A DNA stretch of 64,000 nucleotides from Deltaproteobacteria bacterium HGW-Deltaproteobacteria-15 (GTDB taxonomy: Bacteria; Desulfobacterota; DSM-4660; Desulfatiglandales; HGW-15). The translations under genes were made by a program, and so were the position numbers. This document shows, one piece after another, positions 49,367 through 58,446 of this stretch. Under the pieces are notes generated by a model. The model was not told the origin of the DNA, ran no database searches, and saw only the letters and a program-made list of their open reading frames with translations. The stretch is from assembly GCA_002840535.1 (NCBI GenBank), contig PHBH01000018.1, positions 62,001 to 126,000 of the forward strand. The letters are read 5' to 3'. How positions within the stretch are numbered: the first letter of the stretch is position 1; each line of letters begins with the position of its first letter.

Positions 49367-49774
49367 CTATTCCCACAAGTTGTCGTTCTTCCTCTCCAGA
49401 TCGATGTAGCCTTTTTCTCCGCTCCTTTCCCTTCTCCTCGCGGTCAGAAAGGAACTCAGGAACCAGTTTACGAGACTGATCAGGAGCGATCCGAAAACGG
49501 CCGACCAGAAACCTCGAACCTCGAATCCTGAGATCACGCCCGATGCCATCATGAGAAGAAAGCCGTTGAGCACGAAAGTAAAGAGCCCCATGCTGAGAAT
49601 GTTGATCGGGAGTGTGAGGAGAATGAGAATAGGTCTGAAAAAGGCGTTCAGAAAACCGAGCACCGCTGCGGCCAGAAAGGCGCTCAAGAATCCCTTCACC
49701 TCTATGCCTTCGATCACGTACGAGGCTACCAGGATCGCTGCTGTCAGGATGAGCCATCTCATGAAAATGCGCAT
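49367..49774 (-). CDS. Phage holin-family (Mycobact_4_TM-type) membrane protein
   Basis: 135 residues, four membrane helices. GFLSAFLAAAVLGFLNAFFRPIL, TLPINILSMGLFTFVLNGFLL and GFWSAVFGSLLISLVNWFLSSF match the PF04020 pattern, common in chromosomes outside prophages. The C-terminus is basic then acidic (RRRERSGEKGYIDLERKND). GGAGAA lies before the ATG. No phage genes are near, so a lysis role is unlikely. Confidence 0.85.
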   Translation of the reverse strand: MRIFMRWLILTAAILVASYVIEGIEVKGFLSAFLAAAVLGFLNAFFRPILILLTLPINILSMGLFTFVLNGFLLMMASGVISGFEVRGFWSAVFGSLLISLVNWFLSSFLTARRRERSGEKGYIDLERKNDNLWE

Positions 49775-49783
49775 AGGGTTCTC

Positions 49784-50104
49784 CTAGCGGAGCACGGATT
49801 TGGGAGTGGCCTCAAGTCGGGTAACCAGCATCCTCGGGCGGTCCAGCATCTCATTGGATTCGGGTTTGATCTCATTCTTCCAGTACTCGCTTTCGTACAC
49901 CTCCTTGTACTGCCTCTCACGTTCCTCCTCGCTCTCGAAACGCCGGATCCAGACATAGAGATCCTTTTCTTCCTGTCCCACAAAACTTCCAGTGACAACG
50001 ATTCCTTTGGAGACGTTAAATGGTATTATCTTTTCCTCCATCAGCCTGACCCATCGATCCATCTGGCCATTCAAGATCCTGTACTGGCGAAGCTCAAAGA
50101 ACAT
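49784..50104 (-). CDS. NIPSNAP family protein
   Basis: 106 residues, a dimeric alpha-beta barrel (ferredoxin-like) protein. MFFELRQYRILNGQMDRWVRL is the NIPSNAP N-terminal signature; FVGQEEKDLYVWIRRFESEEERER also fits. Function unknown; often next to transporters or catabolic enzymes. AGGAGG precedes the ATG at 50104; the longer frame to 50296 runs through word repeat. Confidence 0.88.
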   Translation of the reverse strand: MFFELRQYRILNGQMDRWVRLMEEKIIPFNVSKGIVVTGSFVGQEEKDLYVWIRRFESEEERERQYKEVYESEYWKNEIKPESNEMLDRPRMLVTRLEATPKSVLR

Positions 50105-50138
50105 GGAATAATCCTCCTTGGAATGTTTTAAACAATAT

Positions 50139-50219
50139 GTCATTCGGTTGTTTTGGTCATTTGAACTTGTTTCGTATTTCGTGCATCGGATTTCGGATTT
50201 ATTCATATCCCTTCGCATG
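50139..50219 (-). repeat. CCGAAATCCGAAA word element, single arm (reverse)
   Basis: Read on the minus strand it starts CATGCGAAGGGATATGAATA, followed by AATCCGAAATCCGATGCACG and AAATACGAAACAAGTTC. This is close to 57707-57790. It lies in the NIPSNAP leader. Confidence 0.7.
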
Positions 50220-50303
50220 AGTTCCCCCGACCCCCCTCTCAAATCTAAGAGCGGGAGTCCCACGCCGGGGCAAGAGGTGAGATCTCGGTGAAGCACTACT
50301 TAC

Positions 50304-50696
50304 TTATATAGGCTGCCTTGTACAGACTGCGATCATTTCAATCTCCAGCCTGGCTCCCAGAGGGAGCGCAGCCACCTGCAAGGTGCTTCTGGCCGGCGGA
50401 TTGGAGTTGAAGAACCCGCCATAGATCTTGTTCACTTCAGAAAAATCCGCCATATCGGTCAAAAAGATTGTTGTTTTCACCACGTCAGAGAAATCCAGGG
50501 CCTCTGCCTGAAGGATCGCCCTCAAGTTCTCCATGATGACCGATGTCTGTTCACCGGCACTTCCACTCGACAACTTACCGGTACACGGGTCGATGGCGAC
50601 CTGGCCTGAGAGGAATAGAAGATCCCCGGCGCGGATTCCCTGACTGTATGGGCCTACCGGTTTGGGCGCCTTTTCGGTATGAACTGCTTTCTTCAT
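50304..50696 (-). CDS. ridA: RidA family deaminase
   Basis: 130 residues. KAPKPVGPYSQGIRAGDLLFLSGQVAID at the start, FLTDMADFSEVNKIYGGFF and NPPARSTLQVAALPLGARLEIEMIAV with the Arg that binds the enamine carboxylate. It hydrolyses reactive imines/enamines from PLP enzymes. GGAGAG precedes the ATG. A word-free 14-base gap follows the exporter stop. Confidence 0.93.
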   Translation of the reverse strand: MKKAVHTEKAPKPVGPYSQGIRAGDLLFLSGQVAIDPCTGKLSSGSAGEQTSVIMENLRAILQAEALDFSDVVKTTIFLTDMADFSEVNKIYGGFFNSNPPARSTLQVAALPLGARLEIEMIAVCTRQPI

Positions 50697-50709
50697 AAGG
50701 CTCTCCTTT

Positions 50710-51630
50710 TTACTGCTCTTTTCCCGGCACGGGCCGGTTCACAATGTATATCCCTGCGCCTACGAGCCCCAGACCAAACCATACAAGAGTGTTCACGGGT
50801 TCCGACAACACCAGTGAGCCCAGGAGCACTCCAAAAAGGGGCGAAAGAAAAGTAAAGGCAGTCAACCTGCTCACCGAATACTTCCCGATCATCCAGAACC
50901 ACAATACATAGCTGAAAAAGGCAACCAGCAAGCACTGATAAGAAAATGCCAAGACGACCGGCATGGTAAGGTCAAGCGAACACGATCGCTCGAAAAGAAA
51001 AGAGCCGAGCGCCAGCACGGGAATCGAATAGAACAGCTGGGCAAAGAGGGTCTGGTAATGGGACACAGACCTGCTTTGCACCATCTTCTTGATGTAGAGC
51101 GTGGTGGCCGCCCAGAATATGGCCGCGGCCACCTCCATGAGATCCCCGATCCAATACCGAGACGGAAGGTCGTCCGATCGTGCTGCAAAGACTGCCAGCA
51201 GGCCGCAGAACGCAAGAATGAGACCTGCGATCTTTGACAATGTGAGTCGATCCCCCCTGAGGAGGAAGTGTGCCCCTATGGCCACGAAAAAGGGATGAGT
51301 GTAGAGGAAAATGATGGATCTTGAAGCTGTGGTGAAGGCGATCCCCCAGTAGAGGAAGAGAAAGTCCAGCGCGAACAGGAATCCAATGATTATCCCGTGG
51401 CGTCTTTGGCCTCTGGGAAAGGAAACAGCCTCACCTTTCCTGGCGGCGTATAGAAAGATAAGCCCGGCAGCAATGGCAGAGCGGAGGGCAGCCGCGAGAA
51501 TCGGGGGAATCCCCTGGTTGCTGATTCGAATGCTGACCACATTGGCGCCCCACAGAAAACAAACCAGGACCAGGAGGAGGCTCCCTTCGAGGGGTACTGT
51601 TGTTCCCTCTCTCGTCATGTGTGGGGTCAT
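50710..51630 (-). CDS. EamA (DMT superfamily) transporter 2
   Basis: 306 residues (302 from an ATG at 51618), ten membrane segments. LLLVLVCFLWGANVVSIRISNQ at the N-terminus and IFWAATTLYIKKMVQSRSVSHYQT at the second half match its paralogue at 48406-49317. The two lie 1.4 kb apart on the same strand with NIPSNAP, RidA and holin-like genes between, so they may export related compounds. The ligand is unknown. Confidence 0.9.
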   Translation of the reverse strand: MTPHMTREGTTVPLEGSLLLVLVCFLWGANVVSIRISNQGIPPILAAALRSAIAAGLIFLYAARKGEAVSFPRGQRRHGIIIGFLFALDFLFLYWGIAFTTASRSIIFLYTHPFFVAIGAHFLLRGDRLTLSKIAGLILAFCGLLAVFAARSDDLPSRYWIGDLMEVAAAIFWAATTLYIKKMVQSRSVSHYQTLFAQLFYSIPVLALGSFLFERSCSLDLTMPVVLAFSYQCLLVAFFSYVLWFWMIGKYSVSRLTAFTFLSPLFGVLLGSLVLSEPVNTLVWFGLGLVGAGIYIVNRPVPGKEQ

Positions 51631-51765
51631 AAGCTCGCTCGCTTCACTCGCGCCTGCAGGCTGGAGGTAGGAAGCAGTGAGGGGTGCCGGTCCGGAACGG
51701 CTCCTCCGGCTTCTCGTTCAGCATTCAGCCGTAGAACATGTGGAATGCTCTGGAGCTCGCGTTTT

Positions 51766-52419
51766 CTAAAGCCCGAGGGCCTGATTTATCAATACGATCT
51801 TGATTCTCTCTTTTGGGAATGACTTCTCTGTTATGACCCAGGTGTTGCAGATACGGCCAAGACTGCTGCAGTCATCGCAATTGGCTGTCTTCACACAGGG
51901 GGTCTTCATGTCCAGCCTCATTGCATTGACCGGCGCCACATACTCTTTGATGCGCAGCATGGCTTCATCCAGATCCGCGACCAGCTTATTTCGCCCCGCG
52001 AGAACAATCACGGATTTCGGACCGAATGTGAGCCCGCCGACCCTGTTTCCGAGCATGTCCAGGTTGACCAGGATGCCCGTCTCTGTCACGGCATTGGTGC
52101 CGGTAATGAACAGATCGACGAGCAGAGACCTTCTCCGAATCTCCAGCCTCTCTTCGGGAGTATTGGACGTGTCATAGGTATCCAGGATCTCGACCCCGGG
52201 CATGCTCTTGAAATCCTCATACAGCCCGGTGGATCTGAACGTCATCGAACCACCCCAGGATACGCTCGAGGGCTTGATCTTCGGAAGAAGCTCGGTAAGC
52301 ACGACATCCCTTGCGCGGGAAGTGTCATCAGCGAGGTGGACCTCGAAATGGTTCTGTTCCAGCGCCTTCTTCAGATCATTCAGGCGGATCTTCCAGTAGT
52401 TCTCGATAGGATTTTCCAT
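51766..52419 (-). CDS. LUD-domain protein (LutC/YkgG-like)
   Basis: 217 residues. PSSVSWGGSMTFRSTGLYEDF, DLFITGTNAVTETGILVNLD (typical LUD signature), GPKSVIVLAGRNKLVADLDEAML, and a C-terminal Cys set CVKTANCDDCSSLGRIC that may hold an iron-sulfur cluster. LUD proteins take part in lactate oxidation complexes (LutABC), but LutA and LutB are absent; this single-domain form with Cys tail is common in anaerobes and of unknown role. GGAGC lies before the ATG. Confidence 0.88.
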   Translation of the reverse strand: MENPIENYWKIRLNDLKKALEQNHFEVHLADDTSRARDVVLTELLPKIKPSSVSWGGSMTFRSTGLYEDFKSMPGVEILDTYDTSNTPEERLEIRRRSLLVDLFITGTNAVTETGILVNLDMLGNRVGGLTFGPKSVIVLAGRNKLVADLDEAMLRIKEYVAPVNAMRLDMKTPCVKTANCDDCSSLGRICNTWVITEKSFPKERIKIVLINQALGL

Positions 52420-52601
52420 TGGCTGCTCCTGTGGTTTTGGGAATGAAGGTCACGATCCTTCATTACTATCAGATCGCCAACACTTGCGTCAACGTCAGCG
52501 GGATGAGAGATTGTTGACCCGGCACAGTTGGCTGTGCTTTGCAGCGGTTGAAAACGGATAAGAGCAGGCATATAATCGCCAAAACCAATCCGAGGTGGCC
52601 C

Positions 52602-53621
52602 ATGAAGATTTCCTTTGAAGTTTCCAGAGGCAAGACCGTGATGATCAATCCTCGAAAAGGGTTCGCCCCTGAAGAGACTCCTTTCGAGATCCGTTACGAT
52701 CCCCTCACAGGGGAGACCGGGCGCGTCTTCGATATGCCGTTTCAGGCGGACAAACCCGATCTGGATGAAACCATCCGGCGATCACAGGGGATCTTCTGCC
52801 CCTTCTGTCCGGAGAATATAGACAAGAGCACCAGCCTTTTCCCAAAGGAACTGATCCCTGAGGGCAGGGTCACGGTTGGGGAATCAACATTGATTCCGAA
52901 CCTCGTTCCATTTGACAAGTATGCCGGAGTATCCATCCTGTCACATCGCCACTATATCCCCATGGAGGAGCTGACTCCGCAAAGCATGCAGGATGCATTT
53001 ATCTCTTCGTTGCGTTTCATCAGAAGTGTGGTCGCGTATGACGAAAAGGTACGCTGCTTCACCCTTAACTGGAACTATCTTCCCCCCGCAGGCTCCAGCA
53101 TGATTCACCCTCATCTTCAGCCCAATTGCGGAGAGATACCCACAAATCAGCTTCGTTTGCAGATTGAAGGCTCCCGCAGGTATTTCGGCGAGACCGGCCG
53201 CAACTTCTGGCATGATTACATCGATGCTGAAAAAAAACTGGGGATCCGCTATGTCGGCGAGATCGAGAATACCTGCTGGATCATGAGTTTCGTCCCGCTT
53301 GGATTTCTACCCGATGTGTGCGTACTCTTTCCCGATCACTTCTCTTTGGCTCGCCTGGATGAACCCGCAATCATGCCCTTCCTTAAAGGGCTTGCCGCTG
53401 TCCTGGAGTACTTCAGGCATCAGAACATCTTCAGTTTCAATGTGTCCATTTTTTCAGTGAGGGAGGACGACCGATTTCGCATGAGTGGGAGGATTTGTCC
53501 ACGCTTGTTTCCTCGAGCCATTCGAAACAACGACATGGCCTATCCTCAGGCTCTGCACAAGGAGCCTTTTACGGTCAGGCCGCCGGAAACCGTGTGTGAG
53601 GAGTTGAAGCAGTTCTTTTAG
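52602..53621 (+). CDS. Galactose-1-phosphate uridylyltransferase (GalT)-like protein
   Basis: 339 residues. CPFCPENIDK provides the zinc CxxC; SSMIHPHLQPN is the HPHxQ catalytic motif of the GalT branch of the HIT superfamily, with the nucleophile His intact. GFLPDVCVLFPDH and FSFNVSIFS are in the C-terminal half. Substrates of such GalT-like proteins in anaerobes are uncertain (hexose-1-phosphate or adenylyl transfer). ATG at 52602 follows GAGGTGG. It stands alone, divergent from the LUD gene. Confidence 0.85.
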   Translation: MKISFEVSRGKTVMINPRKGFAPEETPFEIRYDPLTGETGRVFDMPFQADKPDLDETIRRSQGIFCPFCPENIDKSTSLFPKELIPEGRVTVGESTLIPNLVPFDKYAGVSILSHRHYIPMEELTPQSMQDAFISSLRFIRSVVAYDEKVRCFTLNWNYLPPAGSSMIHPHLQPNCGEIPTNQLRLQIEGSRRYFGETGRNFWHDYIDAEKKLGIRYVGEIENTCWIMSFVPLGFLPDVCVLFPDHFSLARLDEPAIMPFLKGLAAVLEYFRHQNIFSFNVSIFSVREDDRFRMSGRICPRLFPRAIRNNDMAYPQALHKEPFTVRPPETVCEELKQFF

Positions 53622-53651
53622 AAGACCGGCCGGGATCCTTTAGCCGGCGTA

Positions 53652-53753
53652 CCGGAATGTTGGAATGCTGGATTGGAATGAAGAAATATCGGAAGATTGG
53701 AATAATGGAATGATGGGTAAGAGTATTGGAATAGTGGAATGTTGGTATAATTG
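53652..53753. repeat. GGAATGTTGGAAT word array between convergent genes
   Basis: CCGGAATGTTGGAATGCTGG, then GGAATAATGGAATGATGGG and GGAATAGTGGAATGTTGG. It is a single-arm member of the GGAAT family (no inverted half), between the GalT-like and hybrid kinase genes. Confidence 0.65.
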
Positions 53754-53840
53754 GTAAAGGAGTCCAGTGTTCCAACACGCCGAGAAGGATCTTTCCAGGA
53801 CTCGCTCCACGGGCCTGGGTCGGGATTCCTTTGTGCCCGG

Positions 53841-56777
53841 CTACCGGTCCAGTTCCTTTCGAACGGCCACGCAGATGCTCTCAAGGGCGTACGGCTTCTT
53901 CAGGTAGCCACCGACTCCCAGTCTCTGGGCCTCTCTGACCCTTTCCGTTTCCGAAAATCCGCTGACGATGATGGCTTTCTGGCCCGGACGGCGTTCCACG
54001 GCTTTTCTGTAGGTTTCAAGCCCGTCCATCCCCGGCTCCATGATCATGTCCAGGAGCAGGAGATCCGCGGATTGCTTCTCGAGAAAGGCCAAGGCCTCCT
54101 CGCCGCTTGCAGCCGTTGCGACGCTGTATCCCAGCCTCTGCAGGAGAAGGGATGCAATCTCTCTTTGCTCGGCTATGTCATCGATCACCAGGATGGTTTC
54201 TCCTTTTCCCATGTATTCCCGGACCACCCTGGACACCTGATCCCCGGGCACCTCCTTTCGCGTAACAGGGAAATAGAGGGTGAAGGTGGTTCCTGCTCCT
54301 TCCTTGCTCCGAACATCGATGTAGCCGTTGTGGTCCTTCACGGTTCCCCATACAACAGCCATCCCAAGACCGGTGCCGCTTCTTCCCATGGTCTTTTTCG
54401 TATAGAAGGGCTCGAAGATCCGCTCCAGATCCTGGGGAGTAATTCCCACCCCGGTATCAGAGACCGTCAAGACCACATAGTCTCCCTCCTCCACATCGTC
54501 ATATCCCCGGATCGGTCTGTCCACGTACCGGTTCTCCGTGCTGATCCGAATGACGCCATCCTTTTCTATGGCCTCGGCCGCGTTGTTCACCATGTTCATG
54601 ATGCTTTTGAAAAGATGGATCGGGGAACCGGCAATATTGAAAAGCTCTTCCGACAACATCGTCTCCACTTTCACACCCGGATGCTCCTGCTGTAAGGAAA
54701 AGAATTCCGCGCTCTTGAGATAGTCGAGAATCAAACGGTTCAACTGAAGAATCTCACAGGTACTCACTCCTCTTCTTGCCAGGGTCAAAAGGTCCTGAAC
54801 AATGCCTGCCGCCCTTTCCCCGGACTTTCTGATGATCTGCAGGGGCTTGGTCAATGGGCTGGAGGACGGCAGATCCATAAGGAGGAGTTCCGGATAACTT
54901 ACCAGCCCGGCGAGGATGTTGTTCAGGTCATGGGCCACCCCTCCCGCAAGAGTCCCGATAGCTTCCATCTTTTGAGCCCGCTGCAACCGCCTTTCGAGTT
55001 CCTCCTTCTCCTCGGCGGCCAGTCGGAGCTGGGTGATGTCGTTGCCGATGCAGAGCAGGCCGGCCCGCCCGGCATCTTCACCATAGATGACTTTCCGCGT
55101 CCAGGCGACCCACACCCGCTCTCCGTTTCTCCTTCGGTGTGCAATTTCGCGTGTGGTATGCCTGCCGGGATGCAGCCCCACATCACTGATCATCACGTAG
55201 AGGTCCCGCTTGCCCTGCTCATCGCCCGATAAAATACTGCCCACGGCATTTCTTCCAAGAACCTCTTCTTCTTTGTATCCGAAAAAACTCTGAGCGAATT
55301 CATTGAAGAACAGGATGTTTCCACCTTTGTCGAGGCGGAGAATGATGCTGTTGGCATTTTCAACCAGCTCACGATATTTCCGTTCGCTTTCGTGCAGTTT
55401 CTTGAATGAAAGCGCATTGGCCACACTCAAGCCGACCTGATACGCGACGCCCAAAAGGAGGCTCACATCCGTTTGTGTCAGCGGCCGTTTAGAACGTATG
55501 TTGTCCACGAGCAAGAGCCCTACCGCCTCCTTCTCGTACTCGATAGGTACGCAGATGAGGGATTGGACCCCGAGTTCCCTCGCCAACTTCAGACTTCTGT
55601 CTGAAAGCTCCGGCCGCTCCTCGAAGAGGTTATCCAGGAGGAAGGTGCGACGGTCCCTGAATGTCACCGCAAAAAGCCCCTTGGAGTTAGGGTTCTCAAT
55701 ACTGAACTCCATCTGCTTCAGGACCTCTTCCTGCTCCTTTCCATACCCGTAGCCCGCTTTGTAGATCAACTTGGTCCTGGTTTTATTCGTCAGCATGAGC
55801 AGGCCGCGGTCAAAACCCAGATGCTGCTTCATGGCATCTGCAACCGCGCTCATCAGTTCGTCTATGTCGAGAATGGTCGAGGCGGCCTGTCCGATCTCCT
55901 GAATGAGCCGCGCGTGGCTGTACCTGATATTGATCTCTTCCACGCGTTCTCTTGCGATGTCTCCCTGCTCCTCCAGCGACTTCGCCATTTCCTTTTTCTC
56001 GAGGGATTCCCCATAAAGGGCAAAGGTAAGGGTCACCAATGCGCAAAAAAGAGAAAAGATCGCCCAGTGTTCCGGAAGAACAAAGAAAAGAAGAACGGCG
56101 ATCAAAGTGCTTCCGAGGGCCGCATACTTGCTCAGAAGCCTCCACGTGAAGGAAGGCATGGCCTCCCATGTAATCACATATCGGCAGTACTCATCCCCCC
56201 GGTGCATGCAGGCGGGGTGTTCCACTTTTGGGAATTTCCCTGTGAAGATCCGACCGAGGGCCTCCATCATGCCAAGGCGATTTTCGCACTGCGGAGGTTT
56301 TTCCTTCACTCCCGGACTCGCAACCGCAGTCAGCTCAACGCTGTTGGTTCCGAGCTTCTTCACCGTCATGGTGAAACTTCGACTCATGTGGGCTGCTATG
56401 TTTGCGGCAAGGCGGTAGGCGGCATGAGGGCTGACGAACCCGAGAGCATATTTCTTGAGCGTAGTGGATGACCTGGAGGAGGCGGCAAAACGACCCACCT
56501 GGCGTGAGATGGAGGGGTCCCCTGTCCTGAATGTCAACACGTCATGAAATCGATTCACCTGCCGCTGCGAGAACCAATGCGCGGGATCCTCAACCTCATA
56601 GCGTCTTATGCCTGCCGATTCAAGGACCGTATCGACATCAATGGCGGGGTATTGGATTTGCAGATATTCTATATAATTGCTGATTATCCGGCTGTTGTAC
56701 ATGGGCGTGTCGTTGCTCACCGCGCCCTGCTCTTCTATGTTCTTCGGAATTCCGGTAGTGTCAGAGGGTTTTTCCAT
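53841..56777 (-). CDS. Hybrid sensor histidine kinase with an unrecognised N-terminal domain
   Basis: 978 residues. Residues about 25-215 form an unrecognised domain with IEYLQIQYPAIDVDTVLESA and a conserved-looking end HPACMHRGDEYCRYVITWE, like V4R-type small-molecule sensor ends. Two membrane helices follow (about 222-265), then a coiled region, a GAF domain (about 305-460), a PAS domain (about 470-590), HisKA with GTLAGGVAHDLNNILAGL, HATPase_c with DTGVGI and GTGLGMAV, and a C-terminal receiver (LLLLDMIMEPGMDG, SG...KP). It is an internal signalling relay; partners unknown. ATG at 56777 is used; ribosome site GGGAG is very close. Confidence 0.88.
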   Translation of the reverse strand: MEKPSDTTGIPKNIEEQGAVSNDTPMYNSRIISNYIEYLQIQYPAIDVDTVLESAGIRRYEVEDPAHWFSQRQVNRFHDVLTFRTGDPSISRQVGRFAASSRSSTTLKKYALGFVSPHAAYRLAANIAAHMSRSFTMTVKKLGTNSVELTAVASPGVKEKPPQCENRLGMMEALGRIFTGKFPKVEHPACMHRGDEYCRYVITWEAMPSFTWRLLSKYAALGSTLIAVLLFFVLPEHWAIFSLFCALVTLTFALYGESLEKKEMAKSLEEQGDIARERVEEINIRYSHARLIQEIGQAASTILDIDELMSAVADAMKQHLGFDRGLLMLTNKTRTKLIYKAGYGYGKEQEEVLKQMEFSIENPNSKGLFAVTFRDRRTFLLDNLFEERPELSDRSLKLARELGVQSLICVPIEYEKEAVGLLLVDNIRSKRPLTQTDVSLLLGVAYQVGLSVANALSFKKLHESERKYRELVENANSIILRLDKGGNILFFNEFAQSFFGYKEEEVLGRNAVGSILSGDEQGKRDLYVMISDVGLHPGRHTTREIAHRRRNGERVWVAWTRKVIYGEDAGRAGLLCIGNDITQLRLAAEEKEELERRLQRAQKMEAIGTLAGGVAHDLNNILAGLVSYPELLLMDLPSSSPLTKPLQIIRKSGERAAGIVQDLLTLARRGVSTCEILQLNRLILDYLKSAEFFSLQQEHPGVKVETMLSEELFNIAGSPIHLFKSIMNMVNNAAEAIEKDGVIRISTENRYVDRPIRGYDDVEEGDYVVLTVSDTGVGITPQDLERIFEPFYTKKTMGRSGTGLGMAVVWGTVKDHNGYIDVRSKEGAGTTFTLYFPVTRKEVPGDQVSRVVREYMGKGETILVIDDIAEQREIASLLLQRLGYSVATAASGEEALAFLEKQSADLLLLDMIMEPGMDGLETYRKAVERRPGQKAIIVSGFSETERVREAQRLGVGGYLKKPYALESICVAVRKELDR

Positions 56778-56913
56778 GTCTCCCGGCCGGCAAACGGCAC
56801 ATTGGCTTTGTCTGAAATGATGGTGTATTATCGCTGCGCATGGCTCAAAGTCAAGGTAATCTCAGCGCCTGGAGTTCAGGCAATCTGCGGCCACGCCGCT
56901 GAAATGGGGGCAT

Positions 56914-57690
56914 ATGGAAATTCTTCAGGGATTACGTTATAACCTGAGAGGGCTGCGAATCGGTTTGACTTCCGGAAGGCTGCTTTTCTGGGGAATGATC
57001 CGGTTTGTTCTGGTCCTTCTGATCACGATAGGACTGGCAGGAATCGTGCTCGCTTATCGGGTGGAGTTGACCGAGTTGCTCTGGAGTAAGCCGAGCACTC
57101 TTTGGACGATATGGCTTTGGCACGTGCTTTCCTGGCTCGTTTCCATGCTCCTCATCGGTTTCTCCGCACTCTTTTCTTTTCTGGTTTCTCAGATTCTCTT
57201 CAGCGCGGTGATCATGGATCACATGTCGAGGATCACGGAATTCAATGTTACGGGGAGGATCGTCCAGGCCAAAGAGATGGCGTTTTTTGCGCTCCTGCTC
57301 CACCTGATCCGGCAGGAAATACCAAGAATGATCTTGCCCCTGCTGCTTTCATTTCTTCTCCTGGTCTTCGGGTGGATCACTCCTTTAGGACCTCTCCTGG
57401 CCCTTGCCTCCGGTCTCGTTTCCATACTGTTTCTCTCGTGGGACAACACCGACCTGGTTCCAGCGAGACGAATGATGCCCTTCAGACAAAGATTTCGGCT
57501 TCTTCGTGCAACCATTTTATTTCACATTGGTTTTGGGTTACCTTTTCTGATTCCAGGGTTCAATCTCCTGTTTCTCTCTTTTGCGCCGATCGGCGCAACC
57601 CTCTACTCTGTTGAGAGGGACGCCCCAAACCTGAGTGAGTCCCCACCCGCAGAGCCCCACTCTGCGGGAGAGGGGCGCGGCCTCATGTAG
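56914..57690 (+). CDS. EI24-domain membrane protein (CysZ-like)
   Basis: 258 residues, six membrane segments. ILQGLRYNLRGLRIGLTSGRL at the N-terminus, FLVSQILFSAVIMDHMSRITE, GFGLPFLIPGFNLLFLSFAPIGATL in the C-terminal half match the EI24/CysZ pattern. In enterics CysZ imports sulfate; here the link to sulfate is only by family. The last 20 residues (SESPPAEPHSAGEGRGL) are encoded by low-complexity DNA and probably are not part of the original protein. GGGGG lies before the ATG. Confidence 0.8.
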   Translation: MEILQGLRYNLRGLRIGLTSGRLLFWGMIRFVLVLLITIGLAGIVLAYRVELTELLWSKPSTLWTIWLWHVLSWLVSMLLIGFSALFSFLVSQILFSAVIMDHMSRITEFNVTGRIVQAKEMAFFALLLHLIRQEIPRMILPLLLSFLLLVFGWITPLGPLLALASGLVSILFLSWDNTDLVPARRMMPFRQRFRLLRATILFHIGFGLPFLIPGFNLLFLSFAPIGATLYSVERDAPNLSESPPAEPHSAGEGRGLM

Positions 57691-57706
57691 CCCCCCGAGA
57701 GGGGCT

Positions 57707-57892
57707 CATGCGAAGGGATATGAATAAATCCGAAATCCGAAACACGAAATACGAAACAAGTTCAAATGACCAAAATCCAAATGACAAAACAACGGTACTT
57801 GCACCTTTCAGGTATCTTCGTTTCTGTCATTTGAAAATTCGTATTTGAATTCCTTTGTTTCGAATTTCGATATTCGAGATTCGGATTTTCAG
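57707..57892. repeat. Full CCGAAATCCGAAA word hairpin with both arms
   Basis: CATGCGAAGGGATATGAATA, then an arm of AATCCGAAATCCGAAACACG, ACGAAATACGAAACAAGTTC, and a complementary arm GTATTTGAATTCCTTTGTTT, CGAATTTCGATATTCGAGAT, TCGGATTTTC. The loop is about 40 bases. The copy at 15850-15942 has only the second arm; those at 37349 and 50139 have only the first. Confidence 0.8.
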
Positions 57893-58121
57893 GCCATGAT
57901 TTCACCCCGGATCGGTAGAACCTCTCCGGATCCTCCACCGGAGGGGGAAGTTTTAGAGAGAAAAAGGGGGGGAAGAAGGAGATTGAGTAATCGCCTTCGC
58001 AGGGGTATACTCTATCATGTTCTGCATCACCGATCTTGATTCAGAGTTGACGTAAAGGATCACTTCCAAAGCGCAATTGGCGGGCTTCCCCACGAATCCT
58101 GATCAAGAAAAGGATTCTGCA

Positions 58122-58346
58122 ATGACCAAGCAATGCACTCATATCCAGGAGATCCTGGACGCCCAGAAGGACATCATCGAGCGCCATATCGATCAGCACA
58201 AGTGGTTCAATCAGATTGACAACCGGGAGCAGGCTGCTTGTGATTTTATCGAGAAGTATGGGTTCATCATGAGGGAATTCTACTGCTCGCGCATCTGCAG
58301 GGAGAGATTCGACTGCGAACTTGCCCAGAAATACGAGCCTAAGTGA
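58122..58346 (+). CDS. Small Cys-containing hypothetical protein
   Basis: 74 residues. TKQCTHIQEILDAQKDIIER at the start, then CDFIEKYGFIMREFYCSRIC, RERFDCELAQ. It has five Cys, of which CSRICRERFDC gives CxxxCxxxxC, suggesting a metal or cluster site. No family recognised. It is a stand-alone gene in a long intergenic stretch. AAAGG precedes the ATG with longer than usual spacing. Confidence 0.55.
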   Translation: MTKQCTHIQEILDAQKDIIERHIDQHKWFNQIDNREQAACDFIEKYGFIMREFYCSRICRERFDCELAQKYEPK

Positions 58347-58446
58347 CGGAGGTCAGAGATCGGAGATCAGAGGTCAGCCCAGCCGCTTTCCGCCACGCCG
58401 GCGTTTGATCTAACGTGAAGTTTTGCTCTTACCCCAAAAGAATCTT

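Noticed and set aside
49367..49774. Prophage lysis gene (holin-family protein)
   Set aside because: No other phage genes lie near; PF04020-type proteins are common in chromosomes.
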